Origin: Aedoeadaptatus urinae
Lineage (GTDB): Bacteria; Bacillota; Clostridia; Tissierellales; Peptoniphilaceae
Reading direction: 5' to 3'
DNA length: 64,000 nucleotides
Assembly (NCBI RefSeq): GCF_900155585.1
Contig: NZ_LT707418.1
Location: forward strand, 496,001-560,000
The notes beneath the pieces were generated by a model. The model searched no databases, had not been told where the DNA came from, and saw only the letters and a list, made by a program, of their open reading frames with translations. Positions 52,128-61,848 of the stretch are shown one piece after another; positions within the stretch are counted from its first letter, which is position 1; each line of letters opens with the position of its first letter. Both the position numbers and the translations under genes were made by a program.

Positions 52128-53664
52128 GGTCTTTCTCCTTTTCGATGATTTTTTCCGCCACGCGCATGCCGTCCATGGCCGAGGAGACGATGCCCCCGGC
52201 ATAGCCCGCCCCTTCACCGGCGGGATAGATGTTTTCGTGGCTGACGGATTCCAATGTGGTCAGGTCTCTGGTGATGCGCACCGGCGAGGAGGAGCGGGTC
52301 TCCGGCGCCGTCAAGAGTGCCTTTTCGATAAGGGCGGGGAAGCGGCGGCCCATGTCTTTGAGCCCTTCCGTCAAGGCCCGGTCCAGCTCCTCGGGATAGA
52401 TGGTGTGCAGATCCGCCTCGAAGGTACCGGGCTTATAGGTCGGCGCCACGGCATCACCTTCCTCGCCGTAAAGATAGCTGCTCGCGCTTTCAACCGGCGC
52501 CATGTAGCTCTTGGTCATGGCGAAAACTTTCCTCTCGATCTTTCGCTGAAATTCCACGCCGGCCAAGGTGCCTTCGCCATAGGTTTCATGATCGATGGTG
52601 ACGAGGACGGCGGCATTGGCATTTTCCCCGTCACGAGCCTTGTAGCTCATGCCGTTAGTCACGACGCCGCCTGCCTCCGATGCGGCGGCCACCACTTTTC
52701 CTCCGGGGCACATGCAGAAGGTATAGACGCCCTTATCCCCCACCTTGGCGGTGACACTGTAATCGGCGGCGGGCAGAAAGCGGCGCATCTCCCCGTACTG
52801 GCTCTCGTCGATGGCGGCCTGGGGCTCTTCGATGCGAAAGCCCACGGCAAAGGGCTTCTGCTCCATGAAGATGCCCTTCTCGTGAAGCATGGTAAAGCTG
52901 TCGCGGGCGGAGTGGCCGAGGGCGAGGACCACGTACCTGGCGTGAAAATCGCCCTTGCTCGTGGCCAGGGTGTAGCCGTCCTTTTCCTTCGCAATGGATT
53001 TTAATGCCGTGCGGAAATGGATCTCCGCCCCCATGTCCGTGAGCTCTTTTCTCAAGAGGACTAGGACCCTTCTCAGGGCGTCGGTGCCCACGTGGGGCTT
53101 TTTCCTGTAGAGAATGCTCTCGTCCTCCGCTAAACGGCTGAACAGCTCCAGCACCGTGCGGCCGCGGGGATCCTTGGAGCGGCTGGTGAGCTTGCCGTCG
53201 GAGAAGGTGCCGGCGCCCCCTTCGCCGAACTGCACGTTGCTCTCGGGATCCAGCTCTCCCGTCTCCCAAAAGGCCTCCACCTTCTTCACCCGCTCTTCCA
53301 CGGCGTCGCCCCGCTCGATGAGGATCGGTGTCATGCCCCGCTTGGCGAGAACCCAGGCGCAGAAAAGCCCCGCCGGTCCCGCGCCGACCACCACGGGCCG
53401 CTCCGTCGTTTCGATGGGCGACAGCTCGTAGGCTTCCTCTTTTACGGGGAGGATCTGTTTGTTTTTGCGTATTTTTTTGTTTGTCGTAATGTCCACGGCG
53501 GCGATGAAGCGCATGGTGCGCCCCTTCCTTGCGTCCACGGACTCCCGGTGGCGGCGCCAGCTGTATTCGCCGCGCTTTAAGCCGGTGATTTTTTCGATTT
53601 CGGCCTCGTATGCCTCGGGCTTCGAGTCGATAGGCCGATGTAAATGATTGATTCTGTAGTTCAT
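52114..53664 (-). CDS. FAD-dependent dehydrogenase (COG2509 type)
   Basis: A 516-residue flavoprotein of unknown substrate. A short N-terminal domain (about 1-85) precedes the FAD-binding fold (VVVGAGPAGLFCAWVLAKRG at about 90-110). Other family blocks are SNVQFGEGGAGTFSDGKLTSR, VVLALGHSARDSF and the C-terminal IYPAGEGAGYAGGIVSSAMDG. This family is common in Firmicutes and uncharacterised. Transcribed with the hemerythrin gene; its promoter is unusually close to the start codon. Confidence 0.85.
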   Translation of the reverse strand: MNYRINHLHRPIDSKPEAYEAEIEKITGLKRGEYSWRRHRESVDARKGRTMRFIAAVDITTNKKIRKNKQILPVKEEAYELSPIETTERPVVVGAGPAGLFCAWVLAKRGMTPILIERGDAVEERVKKVEAFWETGELDPESNVQFGEGGAGTFSDGKLTSRSKDPRGRTVLELFSRLAEDESILYRKKPHVGTDALRRVLVLLRKELTDMGAEIHFRTALKSIAKEKDGYTLATSKGDFHARYVVLALGHSARDSFTMLHEKGIFMEQKPFAVGFRIEEPQAAIDESQYGEMRRFLPAADYSVTAKVGDKGVYTFCMCPGGKVVAAASEAGGVVTNGMSYKARDGENANAAVLVTIDHETYGEGTLAGVEFQRKIERKVFAMTKSYMAPVESASSYLYGEEGDAVAPTYKPGTFEADLHTIYPEELDRALTEGLKDMGRRFPALIEKALLTAPETRSSSPVRITRDLTTLESVSHENIYPAGEGAGYAGGIVSSAMDGMRVAEKIIEKEKDHVRN

Positions 53665-53671
53665 AGGCTCA

Positions 53672-53700
53672 ATTATCCTTCGTCTTTAAAAAAAGGTCAA
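53672..53700 (-). promoter_or_regulatory. Promoter of the FAD dehydrogenase-hemerythrin pair
   Basis: TTGACC, 17 bases, GATAAT. The -10 ends only seven bases before the ATG, so the transcript would start at or next to the start codon (leaderless). An AAGGA within the -10 region would then not be transcribed. Confidence 0.6.
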
Positions 53701-53746
53701 GTTCAGTCTACGTCTTTTCCTCTGAAAAATCCGTACCCTATGTAAC

Positions 53747-53773
53747 GAAAAGACCTTCCCGCAGGAAGGCCTT
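53747..53773 (-). terminator. Intrinsic terminator of the purine operon
   Basis: AGGCCTTCC pairs with GGGAAGGTCT around a short TGC loop, followed by TTTT, right after the purD-purL stop. Confidence 0.75.
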
Positions 53774-53778
53774 CGCGT

Positions 53779-56700
53779 TTATTTATTTTTCTTTCCCAAA
53801 ATATAATCCACGCCCGCCTGAATCACCGGCATGACTTTCATATTCGGAATGTTTTTAAAGAGATTGTCTTCCACCCGTTCGATGTGGCCCATCTTTCCTA
53901 AGATGTGGCCGTCCGGGCTGATGAGCCCTTCGATATTGAACTCACTGCCGTTGGGATTGTCCACGTAGGTGAAGGCCACTTGATTGTTTTCGACCAGTGC
54001 CTTCGCCTGTTCCTCGGAAAGAACCAGTCGACCTTCCCCGTGACTGATGGGCACGGCGTATTCGTCGCCGGCGTTCAGGTACATGAGCCAGGGCGAATCG
54101 TCGGTCATGACTTGGGTGGTGACCATGCGTGCCACGTGGCGGGAGTTGTCGTTAAAGGTCAGGGTGGGGGAGTCGGCCTCTTGCACACGGGCTTCGCCGT
54201 AGGGCAGATAGCCCGACTTGATCAAGGCTTGGAAGCCGTTGCAAATGCCAAGCACCAGACCCTTCTTTTCCTTCACCAGATAATCCATCGCGGATTTCAC
54301 CTCATCGGTGCGAAGGATGTTGGCGATAAATTTCGCCGAGCCGTCCGGTTCGTCGCTGAAACTGAAGCCGCCGGGAATGGCAAAAATGTCAGCCTCTTTA
54401 ATCTTTTCGGCCAGCTCCGAAATGCTTTCGACGGTTTCTTTCGCCGTTTGATTTTTAAAGATATAGACCTCGGCATCGGCGCCTGCCTTGGTGAACACGT
54501 CTTTCGTGTCGTACTCGCTGTTGGTGCCCGGGAAGCAGGCGATGAGCACGCGGCAGCTGTCCTTCGCCGCGGCGTTTGACCTGCGGGTGCTTGCGATTTG
54601 CACCGTGGCCAGGGCTTTCTTTTGATCGTGAATTTCCGGCGGGAAGACCTTGTCCAGTCCCGTGGTGTAGGCTTTCACGATAGATTCTACATCGAGCTTT
54701 TCGCCGTTGACCACATAGCCGGATTCTGTCAGCGCGCCGACGGCTTTCACGCCGTCGAAGGCGCTCTTGTATTCCACGATGATGTCGCCGTAGCAGGCGT
54801 TGTAAAGGTCGTCGAGTTCCACATCGAAGCCGAGATCGTTGCCCATGGCGGAGATGATCATCCCCGGCAAGGTGCCCTTGTGGGTTACGGCCGCGGCGGA
54901 AAGAATATTTCCCGATGCCATTTCTTTTTTCAGCACCTTGGACGCTGCCTTAAAGGCGTCCATGTCGATCTTGCCGTCTTCCGTGCGCACCGCTTCCACG
55001 ATGCCCAGCTTGTTCCCCGCAGACGTGAAGACATTGCTCACGACGTCCTTCGCCGCCATGGGGGCGATGGCGAAGGACACCAAGGTGGGCGGTACGTCCT
55101 TGTCGCGGAAGGTGCCGCTCATGGAGTCCTTTCCGCCGATGGGAGGAATTTCCAGATCCATGCAGGCGTCGAAGGCGCCTAAGAGGGCCTTCAAAGGCTT
55201 TTGCCAACGCAATTCGTCTTCGCCGAGCTTTTCGAAATACTCTTGGAAGGTGAAGTACATGTCTTCGATTTCAGCGCCGGTGGCCACCAGCTTCGCCACG
55301 GATTCAACCACGGCGTAGTAGGCGCCCAGGTATTGATTTTCCGAAAGGAAATGAGGATTGCAGCCATAGCTCATGACGCTGGCCGTTTGACTCTTCTTGC
55401 CTTCCACGGGAATGAGCCCCGCCATGGCTTGGGTGGGCGTCAGTTGCTTCTTGCCGCCTAAGGGCATAAGCACCGTGCCGCGGCCCACGCTGTTGTCGAA
55501 TTTTTCGATTAAATTCTTTTGGCTCACCACATTTAAATCGCCCATGACTTTTAAAATATCCGACGCCTTCAGGTCGTCGCGGCGATTCAGATAGTGGCAG
55601 ATGAGATCTTTTTCCACCTTTACCTTTTGGCTCCGGTCCACGCCGGCGGTGTCGATAAAGGCGCGGTCCAAATCCACGATGAGTTTATCTTCGTAGTAGA
55701 GGCGCATGGCGGCTTCTTCCGTCACTTCCGCCACGACGGTCATTTCAAGATTTTCTTCCCGGCTCATTTCTTCGAAGAGGGGCAGATCTTCTTTCTCGAT
55801 GACCACGGCCATGCGTTCCTGAGATTCGGAGATGGCGATTTCTTTCGGCTTCAGGCCCGCGTATTTCAAAGGCACTTTGTCCAGTTGCACGCGGATGCCG
55901 GGGGCCAATTCGCCGATGGCGACGGAGACGCCGCCGGCACCGAAGTCGTTGCAGCGCTTAATGCGAGAGGCGATTTCCGGACGGCGGAACAGGCGCAGGA
56001 GCTTCCGCTCTTGAGGCGCATTACCCTTTTGCACTTCCGCACCGGCCGTGGCCAGGGAGGCCGCCGTGTGCTTCTTGCTGCTGCCCGTGGCGCCGCCGAC
56101 GCCGTCGCGGCCCGTGCGACCGCCCATTAAGAGGATCAAATCCCCGGGCATGGGTTCGCCGCGCCAAACATTGCTTTGAGGTGCGGCACCGACTACGGCG
56201 CCCACTTCCATGCGCTTGGCCATGTAGCCGTCGTGGTAGAGCTCTTCCACGAGGCCCGCGGGAATGCCGATTTGATTGCCGTAAGAGGCGTAGCCGTTGG
56301 CGGCTTCCGTGGTGATCTTCTTTTGAGGCAGCTTGCTTTCCCACGTGTCTTCGATGGGCATGGTGGGATCGCCGCTTCCCGTGAGGCGCATAGCCTGATA
56401 GACAAAGGCTCTACCGGAAAGGGGGTCGCGAATGCAGCCGCCCAAGCAGGTGGATGCGCCGCCGTAGGGCTCGATTTCCGTGGGGTGGTTGTGGGTTTCG
56501 TTTTTAAACATGAGAAGATAGGGAATGGTCTCTTCCTTCCCCGTCCGCAGGTCTTCCGCCACCACGTCCACGCAAATGGAGCAGGCGTTGATCTCTTCGG
56601 ACACTTCCATATTGGTCTTCACGCCCTCGGCCTTTAGGTGTTTCGCCACCAAGGTGCCGAGGTCCATTAGGCTTACGGGCTTTTTGCGATTTAATTCTTT

Positions 56701-58722
56701 CCGCGTTTTCATGTAGCGGTCGTAGGCGGCGGTGATTGTTTCGTCCACGTCGTCGTCGAATTCGATCTCCAGCGCCGTGTTAAAGGTGGTGTGGCGACAG
56801 TGGTCGGACCAGTAGGTGTCCAAGATCGCCAGTTCCGTTTCGTTAATGTCCCGGCCCACTTCTTTAAAGTGATCTTGAATAAAGGCAAAGTCTTCAAAGC
56901 TCATGGCCAGGTCCATGGCATCGAAGCGGCGCTTCAATTCTCCTTCGTCCCAGGAGATAAAGCCTTCGATGACGGCGTTGTCCGTGTTTTTTTCCAGGTC
57001 CTTTTTAATGGTGGTGGGCACACCGAAGAGGCCGCCGATTTTTTGATCCACCGGGTTTACCAAATGCTTCACGATGGCGGCGTAATCTTTTTCGTCGATG
57101 TCGCCGATAAAATCGTACACCGTGGCGCAGGCCGCATCTAAATTGGTGTGGCCGAAGATGGCCGTCGCCGTATCCAAGACCCCGGCTTGCCGTTGATCGT
57201 ATTGACCCGGTTGGTATTCCACCACGAGGCCGTGATCCATGGCGGCTTGAAGCTTAAAGGCATCTGCCCCGGCGAAGACTTTGTCGCTGGGCGCTTCGGA
57301 AAGCACTTCCGTGGTGAGGCGCTTTACCTCATCCTCCGTCAGGCCTTCCAAATCGTAGCGAGCGTAGATCTTCACGTCGTCCAGGTGAATGCCCAGCTCT
57401 TCGTTTAACTGCGCCGCAAGGCCCTTGGCCGCATTGTCGAAGCCGGGCTTTCTGCCGACATAGACGCGGCTGATCATGGGGCCGATGTCTCGGCGAATTT
57501 GTTTATGTTCGAATTGAATCTTATCCGCACCGGCGTAAGCTTTGGCTATTGCTTCTTCGAAAGTATCTGCCGTGGCGGTGACGGTGAGCACCCGTCCCCC
57601 GTCGGTGACGAGCTTGCCGTCTTGGATTTTCGTGCCGGCGTGAAAGACGGTGACGTCTTTTAAATCGTCGGGAATGGTAATTTCCACGCCCTTTTCCGAG
57701 GACTCGGGATAACCGCCGCTTGCCAAGGTAAGGGATACGACCTTCTTGTCGTTTTCTTTGACGGATACTTTATCCAGCTCGCCCTTGGCCGTGGCCATCA
57801 TAATTTCCAAGAGATCGCCGTCCAAGCGTTCCAGCACCGATTGGGTTTCCGGATCGCCGAAGCGGCAATTGTATTCGAGAATTTCCGGGCCGGCATCGGT
57901 AATCATAATGCCCATAAAGATCAGGCCGCGGAAATCCATGGCGTCTTTTTTCAGGCCCGCCATAAAGGGGCGCACCAATTTTTCGTCGATGGCATCCAAG
58001 AGGGGCAAGGCCTCCACATTGGGGGCGTAGCTGCCCATGCCGCCGGTGTTCGGTCCCCGTCCCCCTTCGTAAATGGACTTGTGGTCCTTGGCCGTGGAGA
58101 GGGGCACGATGGTTTTGCCGTCGCAGAAGGCGAGGAGGCTCATTTCAAAGCCTTCCAAAAATTCTTCCACGACGACGCGATCGGTATGGAAGCGATTCTT
58201 TTCGTAAACGTCGATTAAAAAGGCTTCCACTTCTTCTTCCGTATAGGCGATGACCACGCCTTTGCCTGCGGCCAAGCCGTCGGCCTTTAAGACGCAAACG
58301 CCCTTTTCAGCCAAGAGATTGACGGCTCCTTGGCGCACGGCATCCCGATCCGTGGATTCAAAATAGCCCGCCGTGGGGATATTGTGGCGCACGCAGAATT
58401 CCTTCGTAAAGAGCTTGGAGCCTTCCAGCTGTGCCGCTTCTTTTCTCGGGCCGAAAATGGCGAGGCCCGCCTCTTCAAAGGCGTCGGCAATGCCGTCGAC
58501 CAAGGGCGCCTCGGGACCGACCACGGTGAAATCCACCGCCATGTCCTTGGCAAATTTCAAAAGGCCTTCAATGTCGCCGCTTGAAATCGCGATGTTTTCG
58601 CCTACATCTTCCGTGCCGCCGTTACCCGGTGCAAAGTAAATCTTCTCTACCTCTTTGTTTTTCGCGATGGCATGGCCGATAGCGTGCTCGCGACCGCCGC
58701 CGCCGACAATTAGTACCTTCAC
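53779..58722 (-). CDS. purD-purL: Fused GAR synthetase (PurD) and FGAM synthetase (PurL)
   Basis: One open frame of 1,647 residues joins two purine enzymes. Residues 1 to about 417 are PurD (VLIVGGGGREHAIGHAI, the KADGLAAGKGVVIA ATP-grasp segment, EILEYNCRFGDPETQ), complete to its usual end DIGPMI. From VYVGRKPGFD (about 419) the sequence is the large single-chain PurL: an N-terminal PurS-like part (YLPGQYDQR-type YQPGQYDQRQ), the synthetase halves (TYWSDHCRHTTF, FKNETHNHPTEIEPYGGA, IPPIGGKDSMSG) and a C-terminal glutaminase domain with its nucleophile at about Cys1494 (LGICNGFQ) and HGEGRL. The start is a GTG behind AAGGAGG, 9 bases after purH. The steps are 2 and 4 of the pathway; step 3 is purN in the same operon. 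Confidence 0.93.
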   Translation of the reverse strand: MKVLIVGGGGREHAIGHAIAKNKEVEKIYFAPGNGGTEDVGENIAISSGDIEGLLKFAKDMAVDFTVVGPEAPLVDGIADAFEEAGLAIFGPRKEAAQLEGSKLFTKEFCVRHNIPTAGYFESTDRDAVRQGAVNLLAEKGVCVLKADGLAAGKGVVIAYTEEEVEAFLIDVYEKNRFHTDRVVVEEFLEGFEMSLLAFCDGKTIVPLSTAKDHKSIYEGGRGPNTGGMGSYAPNVEALPLLDAIDEKLVRPFMAGLKKDAMDFRGLIFMGIMITDAGPEILEYNCRFGDPETQSVLERLDGDLLEIMMATAKGELDKVSVKENDKKVVSLTLASGGYPESSEKGVEITIPDDLKDVTVFHAGTKIQDGKLVTDGGRVLTVTATADTFEEAIAKAYAGADKIQFEHKQIRRDIGPMISRVYVGRKPGFDNAAKGLAAQLNEELGIHLDDVKIYARYDLEGLTEDEVKRLTTEVLSEAPSDKVFAGADAFKLQAAMDHGLVVEYQPGQYDQRQAGVLDTATAIFGHTNLDAACATVYDFIGDIDEKDYAAIVKHLVNPVDQKIGGLFGVPTTIKKDLEKNTDNAVIEGFISWDEGELKRRFDAMDLAMSFEDFAFIQDHFKEVGRDINETELAILDTYWSDHCRHTTFNTALEIEFDDDVDETITAAYDRYMKTRKELNRKKPVSLMDLGTLVAKHLKAEGVKTNMEVSEEINACSICVDVVAEDLRTGKEETIPYLLMFKNETHNHPTEIEPYGGASTCLGGCIRDPLSGRAFVYQAMRLTGSGDPTMPIEDTWESKLPQKKITTEAANGYASYGNQIGIPAGLVEELYHDGYMAKRMEVGAVVGAAPQSNVWRGEPMPGDLILLMGGRTGRDGVGGATGSSKKHTAASLATAGAEVQKGNAPQERKLLRLFRRPEIASRIKRCNDFGAGGVSVAIGELAPGIRVQLDKVPLKYAGLKPKEIAISESQERMAVVIEKEDLPLFEEMSREENLEMTVVAEVTEEAAMRLYYEDKLIVDLDRAFIDTAGVDRSQKVKVEKDLICHYLNRRDDLKASDILKVMGDLNVVSQKNLIEKFDNSVGRGTVLMPLGGKKQLTPTQAMAGLIPVEGKKSQTASVMSYGCNPHFLSENQYLGAYYAVVESVAKLVATGAEIEDMYFTFQEYFEKLGEDELRWQKPLKALLGAFDACMDLEIPPIGGKDSMSGTFRDKDVPPTLVSFAIAPMAAKDVVSNVFTSAGNKLGIVEAVRTEDGKIDMDAFKAASKVLKKEMASGNILSAAAVTHKGTLPGMIISAMGNDLGFDVELDDLYNACYGDIIVEYKSAFDGVKAVGALTESGYVVNGEKLDVESIVKAYTTGLDKVFPPEIHDQKKALATVQIASTRRSNAAAKDSCRVLIACFPGTNSEYDTKDVFTKAGADAEVYIFKNQTAKETVESISELAEKIKEADIFAIPGGFSFSDEPDGSAKFIANILRTDEVKSAMDYLVKEKKGLVLGICNGFQALIKSGYLPYGEARVQEADSPTLTFNDNSRHVARMVTTQVMTDDSPWLMYLNAGDEYAVPISHGEGRLVLSEEQAKALVENNQVAFTYVDNPNGSEFNIEGLISPDGHILGKMGHIERVEDNLFKNIPNMKVMPVIQAGVDYILGKKNK

Positions 58723-58731
58723 AATGCCTCC

Positions 58732-60258
58732 TTAATGTTTAAAGTGACGGACGCCCGTAAATACCATGGACAGTCCTTTTTCGTTACATACCTTAATGGA
58801 ATCCTCGTCGCGGATGGAGCCGCCCGGTTGAATAATGGCGCTGACACCTTTTTCCGCCGCCGCTTTGACACAGTCGTCGAAGGGGAAGAAGGCGTCGCTC
58901 GCCATGACCGAGCCTTCGAAGTCGCGTTCGGGGTTGTGGTTAAAGATATTTTCAAGGGCCCAGATACGGCTGGTTTCGCCGCCGCCGACGCCTAAGGTCA
59001 TGCCGTCTTTAATGAGGACCACGGCGTTGGAGCGCACGTATTTAACCACCTTCATGCCGAAGAGGAGATCCCGCTTTTCGGCATCCGTCGGCGCATTGTC
59101 CGTGACCACCTTGTAGTCTTCGTCCGCATCGAGATCCGCATCTTGTACCAAGACTTTTCCGCTGGCGAAGCGCATTTCTTTTTTCAACGGGCCGGCAGCG
59201 TAGTCCACTTGAATGACGCGGAGGTTTTTCTTTTGCTTAAAGACTTCCAAGGCCTCCTCGGTAAAATCTTTTGCCGCAACCACTTCCAGGAAGATCTTCA
59301 CCATTTCTTCGGCGCAGGCCTTGTCCACCGTGGTGTTTAAGGCGACGATGCCGCCGAAAATAGACAGACTGTCCGCTTCAAACATCTTCTTGTAAGCGTC
59401 CACGTCGCTTTCGCCTAAGGCGACGCCGCAGGGCGTGGCGTGCTTCAAGCCGACGCAGATAATGCCGTCCTTTTCTTCGTCGAATTCACCGGCGAGACTG
59501 ACCGCCGTGTTGAAGTCGTTGTAGTTGTTGTAGGAAAGGTCCTTGCCTTGGAACTGTTTCAAGTGGCTGAAGTAGCTGTTCACCATGGGATCGGAATAGA
59601 CCGCCGCCTTTTGATGGGGATTTTCCCCGTAGCGCAGGTCTCCGTCTTTTTTCAGGCCGATGGTCAGGAGCTCGTCCTCTTCCCCGGTGACTTCCTTAAA
59701 GTAGCGGGCGATCATGGAGTCGTAGTAGGCGGTCTTGCTGAAAGCCTTCATGGCCAGCTTGCGGCGGAAGGCGAGATCGTCCTTCCCCTCTTTTAATACG
59801 CCGAGCACGTCGTCGTAGTCCGAAGGATCGGTGACGATGAGCACGTCCTTGTGGTTCTTCGCCGCAGAACGCACCATGGAGGGGCCGCCGATGTCGATGT
59901 TTTCGATCATGTCCGCTTCGGATTTATGTTGCTTGTAGCTTTCTTCAAAGGCGTAGAGATTGACGCAGACCAAGTCGATATTGCCGATGCCGTGTTCCTT
60001 CACCGTGTCCACGTGGCCCTTTTCGTCGCGCTTATATAAAATACCGCCGTGTACCTTCGGGTGCAGGGTCTTTACCCGGCCGTCAAGCATTTCGGGAAAG
60101 CCCGTGTAGGCGTCGATGGGCGTGACATCTACGCCGCCTTCGGCAATGGTTCTTAAAGTGCCGCCGGTGGACAGTAGGGTGAAGCCCAAGTCCACAAGGC
60201 CCTTGGCGAAGCTCACAATATTTGTCTTGTCCGTTACGGATAACAGTGCGTATTTCAT
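58732..60258 (-). CDS. purH: AICAR transformylase/IMP cyclohydrolase
   Basis: Bifunctional enzyme of the last two steps to IMP, 508 residues. The N-terminal cyclohydrolase domain (about 1-195) reads LLSVTDKTNIVSFAKGL; the transformylase part includes RYGENPHQKAAVY, GLKHATPCGVA and IQPGGSIRDEDSIKVC. The ATG overlaps the purN stop (ATGA) behind GGAGGG. Confidence 0.96.
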   Translation of the reverse strand: MKYALLSVTDKTNIVSFAKGLVDLGFTLLSTGGTLRTIAEGGVDVTPIDAYTGFPEMLDGRVKTLHPKVHGGILYKRDEKGHVDTVKEHGIGNIDLVCVNLYAFEESYKQHKSEADMIENIDIGGPSMVRSAAKNHKDVLIVTDPSDYDDVLGVLKEGKDDLAFRRKLAMKAFSKTAYYDSMIARYFKEVTGEEDELLTIGLKKDGDLRYGENPHQKAAVYSDPMVNSYFSHLKQFQGKDLSYNNYNDFNTAVSLAGEFDEEKDGIICVGLKHATPCGVALGESDVDAYKKMFEADSLSIFGGIVALNTTVDKACAEEMVKIFLEVVAAKDFTEEALEVFKQKKNLRVIQVDYAAGPLKKEMRFASGKVLVQDADLDADEDYKVVTDNAPTDAEKRDLLFGMKVVKYVRSNAVVLIKDGMTLGVGGGETSRIWALENIFNHNPERDFEGSVMASDAFFPFDDCVKAAAEKGVSAIIQPGGSIRDEDSIKVCNEKGLSMVFTGVRHFKH

Positions 60259-60809
60259 AGTATGCCCTCCTCGCAAAATCGAATGGCTGTTTTAAGTAAT
60301 TGGTGCTCCAGGACGAGCACCGTTTGTTGAATGGCTTCCGGCGAATCCAGCTTCTGTATATCCACGGAGGATTGGAGCAAAATGGCGCCGCCGTCCACGG
60401 TTTCGGTGACGTAGTGCACCGTGGCGCCGCTTCTCTTTTCCCCGTCGGCAAACACCGCCTCGTGGACGTGCATGCCGTACATGCCCTTGCCGCCGTATTT
60501 CGGCAGCAGGGCCGGATGGATATTGATCATGCGTCCGGCGTAGCGCGTCAAAAGCTCCTTGCCCAGGATTTTTAAATAGCCCGCCAGGACGATAAAGTCG
60601 ATCTTATTTTCCTCAAGCACCTCTAAGAGATCGCCGTCAGCTTCCACGAAGGTGGCCTTTCCCGCCTCTTGCGCCCGCACGAGGCCGTAGGCGTCGCGGC
60701 GATTGGAGACGACCAGAGCGATCTCCGATTGAAAAAATCCTTCCCTTTCGGCATCTAAGAGGGACTGTAAATTGGTCCCGGAGCCGGAAATAAATACGGC
60801 GATTTTCAT
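60255..60809 (-). CDS. purN: GAR formyltransferase
   Basis: Transfers a formyl group from 10-formyl-tetrahydrofolate to GAR. 184 residues with the N-terminal FISGSGTNLQSLLDA, the catalytic NIHPALLPKYGGKGMYG and the aspartate in TETVDGGAILLQ. It shares ATGA overlaps with purM upstream and purH downstream. Confidence 0.96.
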   Translation of the reverse strand: MKIAVFISGSGTNLQSLLDAEREGFFQSEIALVVSNRRDAYGLVRAQEAGKATFVEADGDLLEVLEENKIDFIVLAGYLKILGKELLTRYAGRMINIHPALLPKYGGKGMYGMHVHEAVFADGEKRSGATVHYVTETVDGGAILLQSSVDIQKLDSPEAIQQTVLVLEHQLLKTAIRFCEEGIL

Positions 60810-61840
60810 TTCAGCACAGTCTTGCCTTCGCCCTTGGTGATTTTTCCGATCACCGTGGCTTTCTCGTCGGTCTTTTCGTTGAGGTAAGCCAGGGCTTTTT
60901 CCGCCTCGTCCGCGCCTACGATAACGATCATGCCGATGCCCATGTTAAAGGAGCGGTAGAGCTCTTCTTCCGCAATGGCGCCGGTGTTTTCGATAAAGGT
61001 AAAGAGATCGCCCTTGTCCCAGCTGCCCTTTTCGATGGTGCAGTTTAAATCGTCGGACAAGATACGGGGAATGTTTTCGATAAAGCCGCCGCCGGTAATG
61101 TTGGAGACGCCCTTCACCTCCACCTCGTCCATTAAACCCAGCACGGGCTTCACGTAGAGGCGTGTGGGACGCAGTAGGGCTTCCCCGACGGTGCCTTTAA
61201 GGCCTTCGGCGGTATCATTAATGCCCAACTTCAAGTGATCGAAGAAAAGCTTCCGCGCCAAGCTGTAGCCGTTGGAGTGGAGGCCGCTGGATGCGAGTCC
61301 GATGACCACGTCCCCATCCTTCACCTTGCTTCCGTCGATGATTTTATTTTTATCACAAAGACCCACGGCAAAGCCCGCCAGATCGTACTCGTCTTCGGCG
61401 TAAAGGCCCGGCATTTCCGCCGTCTCCCCGCCGATTAAAGCGCAACCCGATTGGCGACAGCCCTCCGCCACACCTTCCACGATCTTTTGCATCTTTTCCG
61501 CGGACACGTGACCCGTGGCCACGTAGTCCAAGAAGAACAGGGGCTTGGCACCTTGGCAGATCAAATCGTTGACGCTCATGGCCACGAGATCGATGCCCAC
61601 CGTGTCGTGGATATCCATCATCTGTGCCACCATAAGCTTCGTGCCCACGCCGTCGGTGGCACCTAAAAGCACCGGGTGCTCCATGTCCTTGGCGGCGGAA
61701 AGATCGTAGCCGCCGGAGAACAATCCGATGTCCCCTAAGACATTCTTGTCGTAAGTGGATGCGACGGCCTTCTTCATTAGCTCGACGGCACGATTGCCTT
61801 CGGTAATGTCGACGCCGGCGTCTTTGTAAGATAAAGTCAT
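60806..61840 (-). CDS. purM: AIR synthetase
   Basis: Closes the imidazole ring of AIR with ATP. 344 residues: N-terminal YKDAGVDITEGNRAVELMK, the DGVGTKLM segment, ALIGGETAEMPGLY and the GGGFIENIPRIL block. It begins 8 bases after purF and overlaps purN by four bases. Confidence 0.97.
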   Translation of the reverse strand: MTLSYKDAGVDITEGNRAVELMKKAVASTYDKNVLGDIGLFSGGYDLSAAKDMEHPVLLGATDGVGTKLMVAQMMDIHDTVGIDLVAMSVNDLICQGAKPLFFLDYVATGHVSAEKMQKIVEGVAEGCRQSGCALIGGETAEMPGLYAEDEYDLAGFAVGLCDKNKIIDGSKVKDGDVVIGLASSGLHSNGYSLARKLFFDHLKLGINDTAEGLKGTVGEALLRPTRLYVKPVLGLMDEVEVKGVSNITGGGFIENIPRILSDDLNCTIEKGSWDKGDLFTFIENTGAIAEEELYRSFNMGIGMIVIVGADEAEKALAYLNEKTDEKATVIGKITKGEGKTVLK

Positions 61841-61848
61841 AATGCCTC

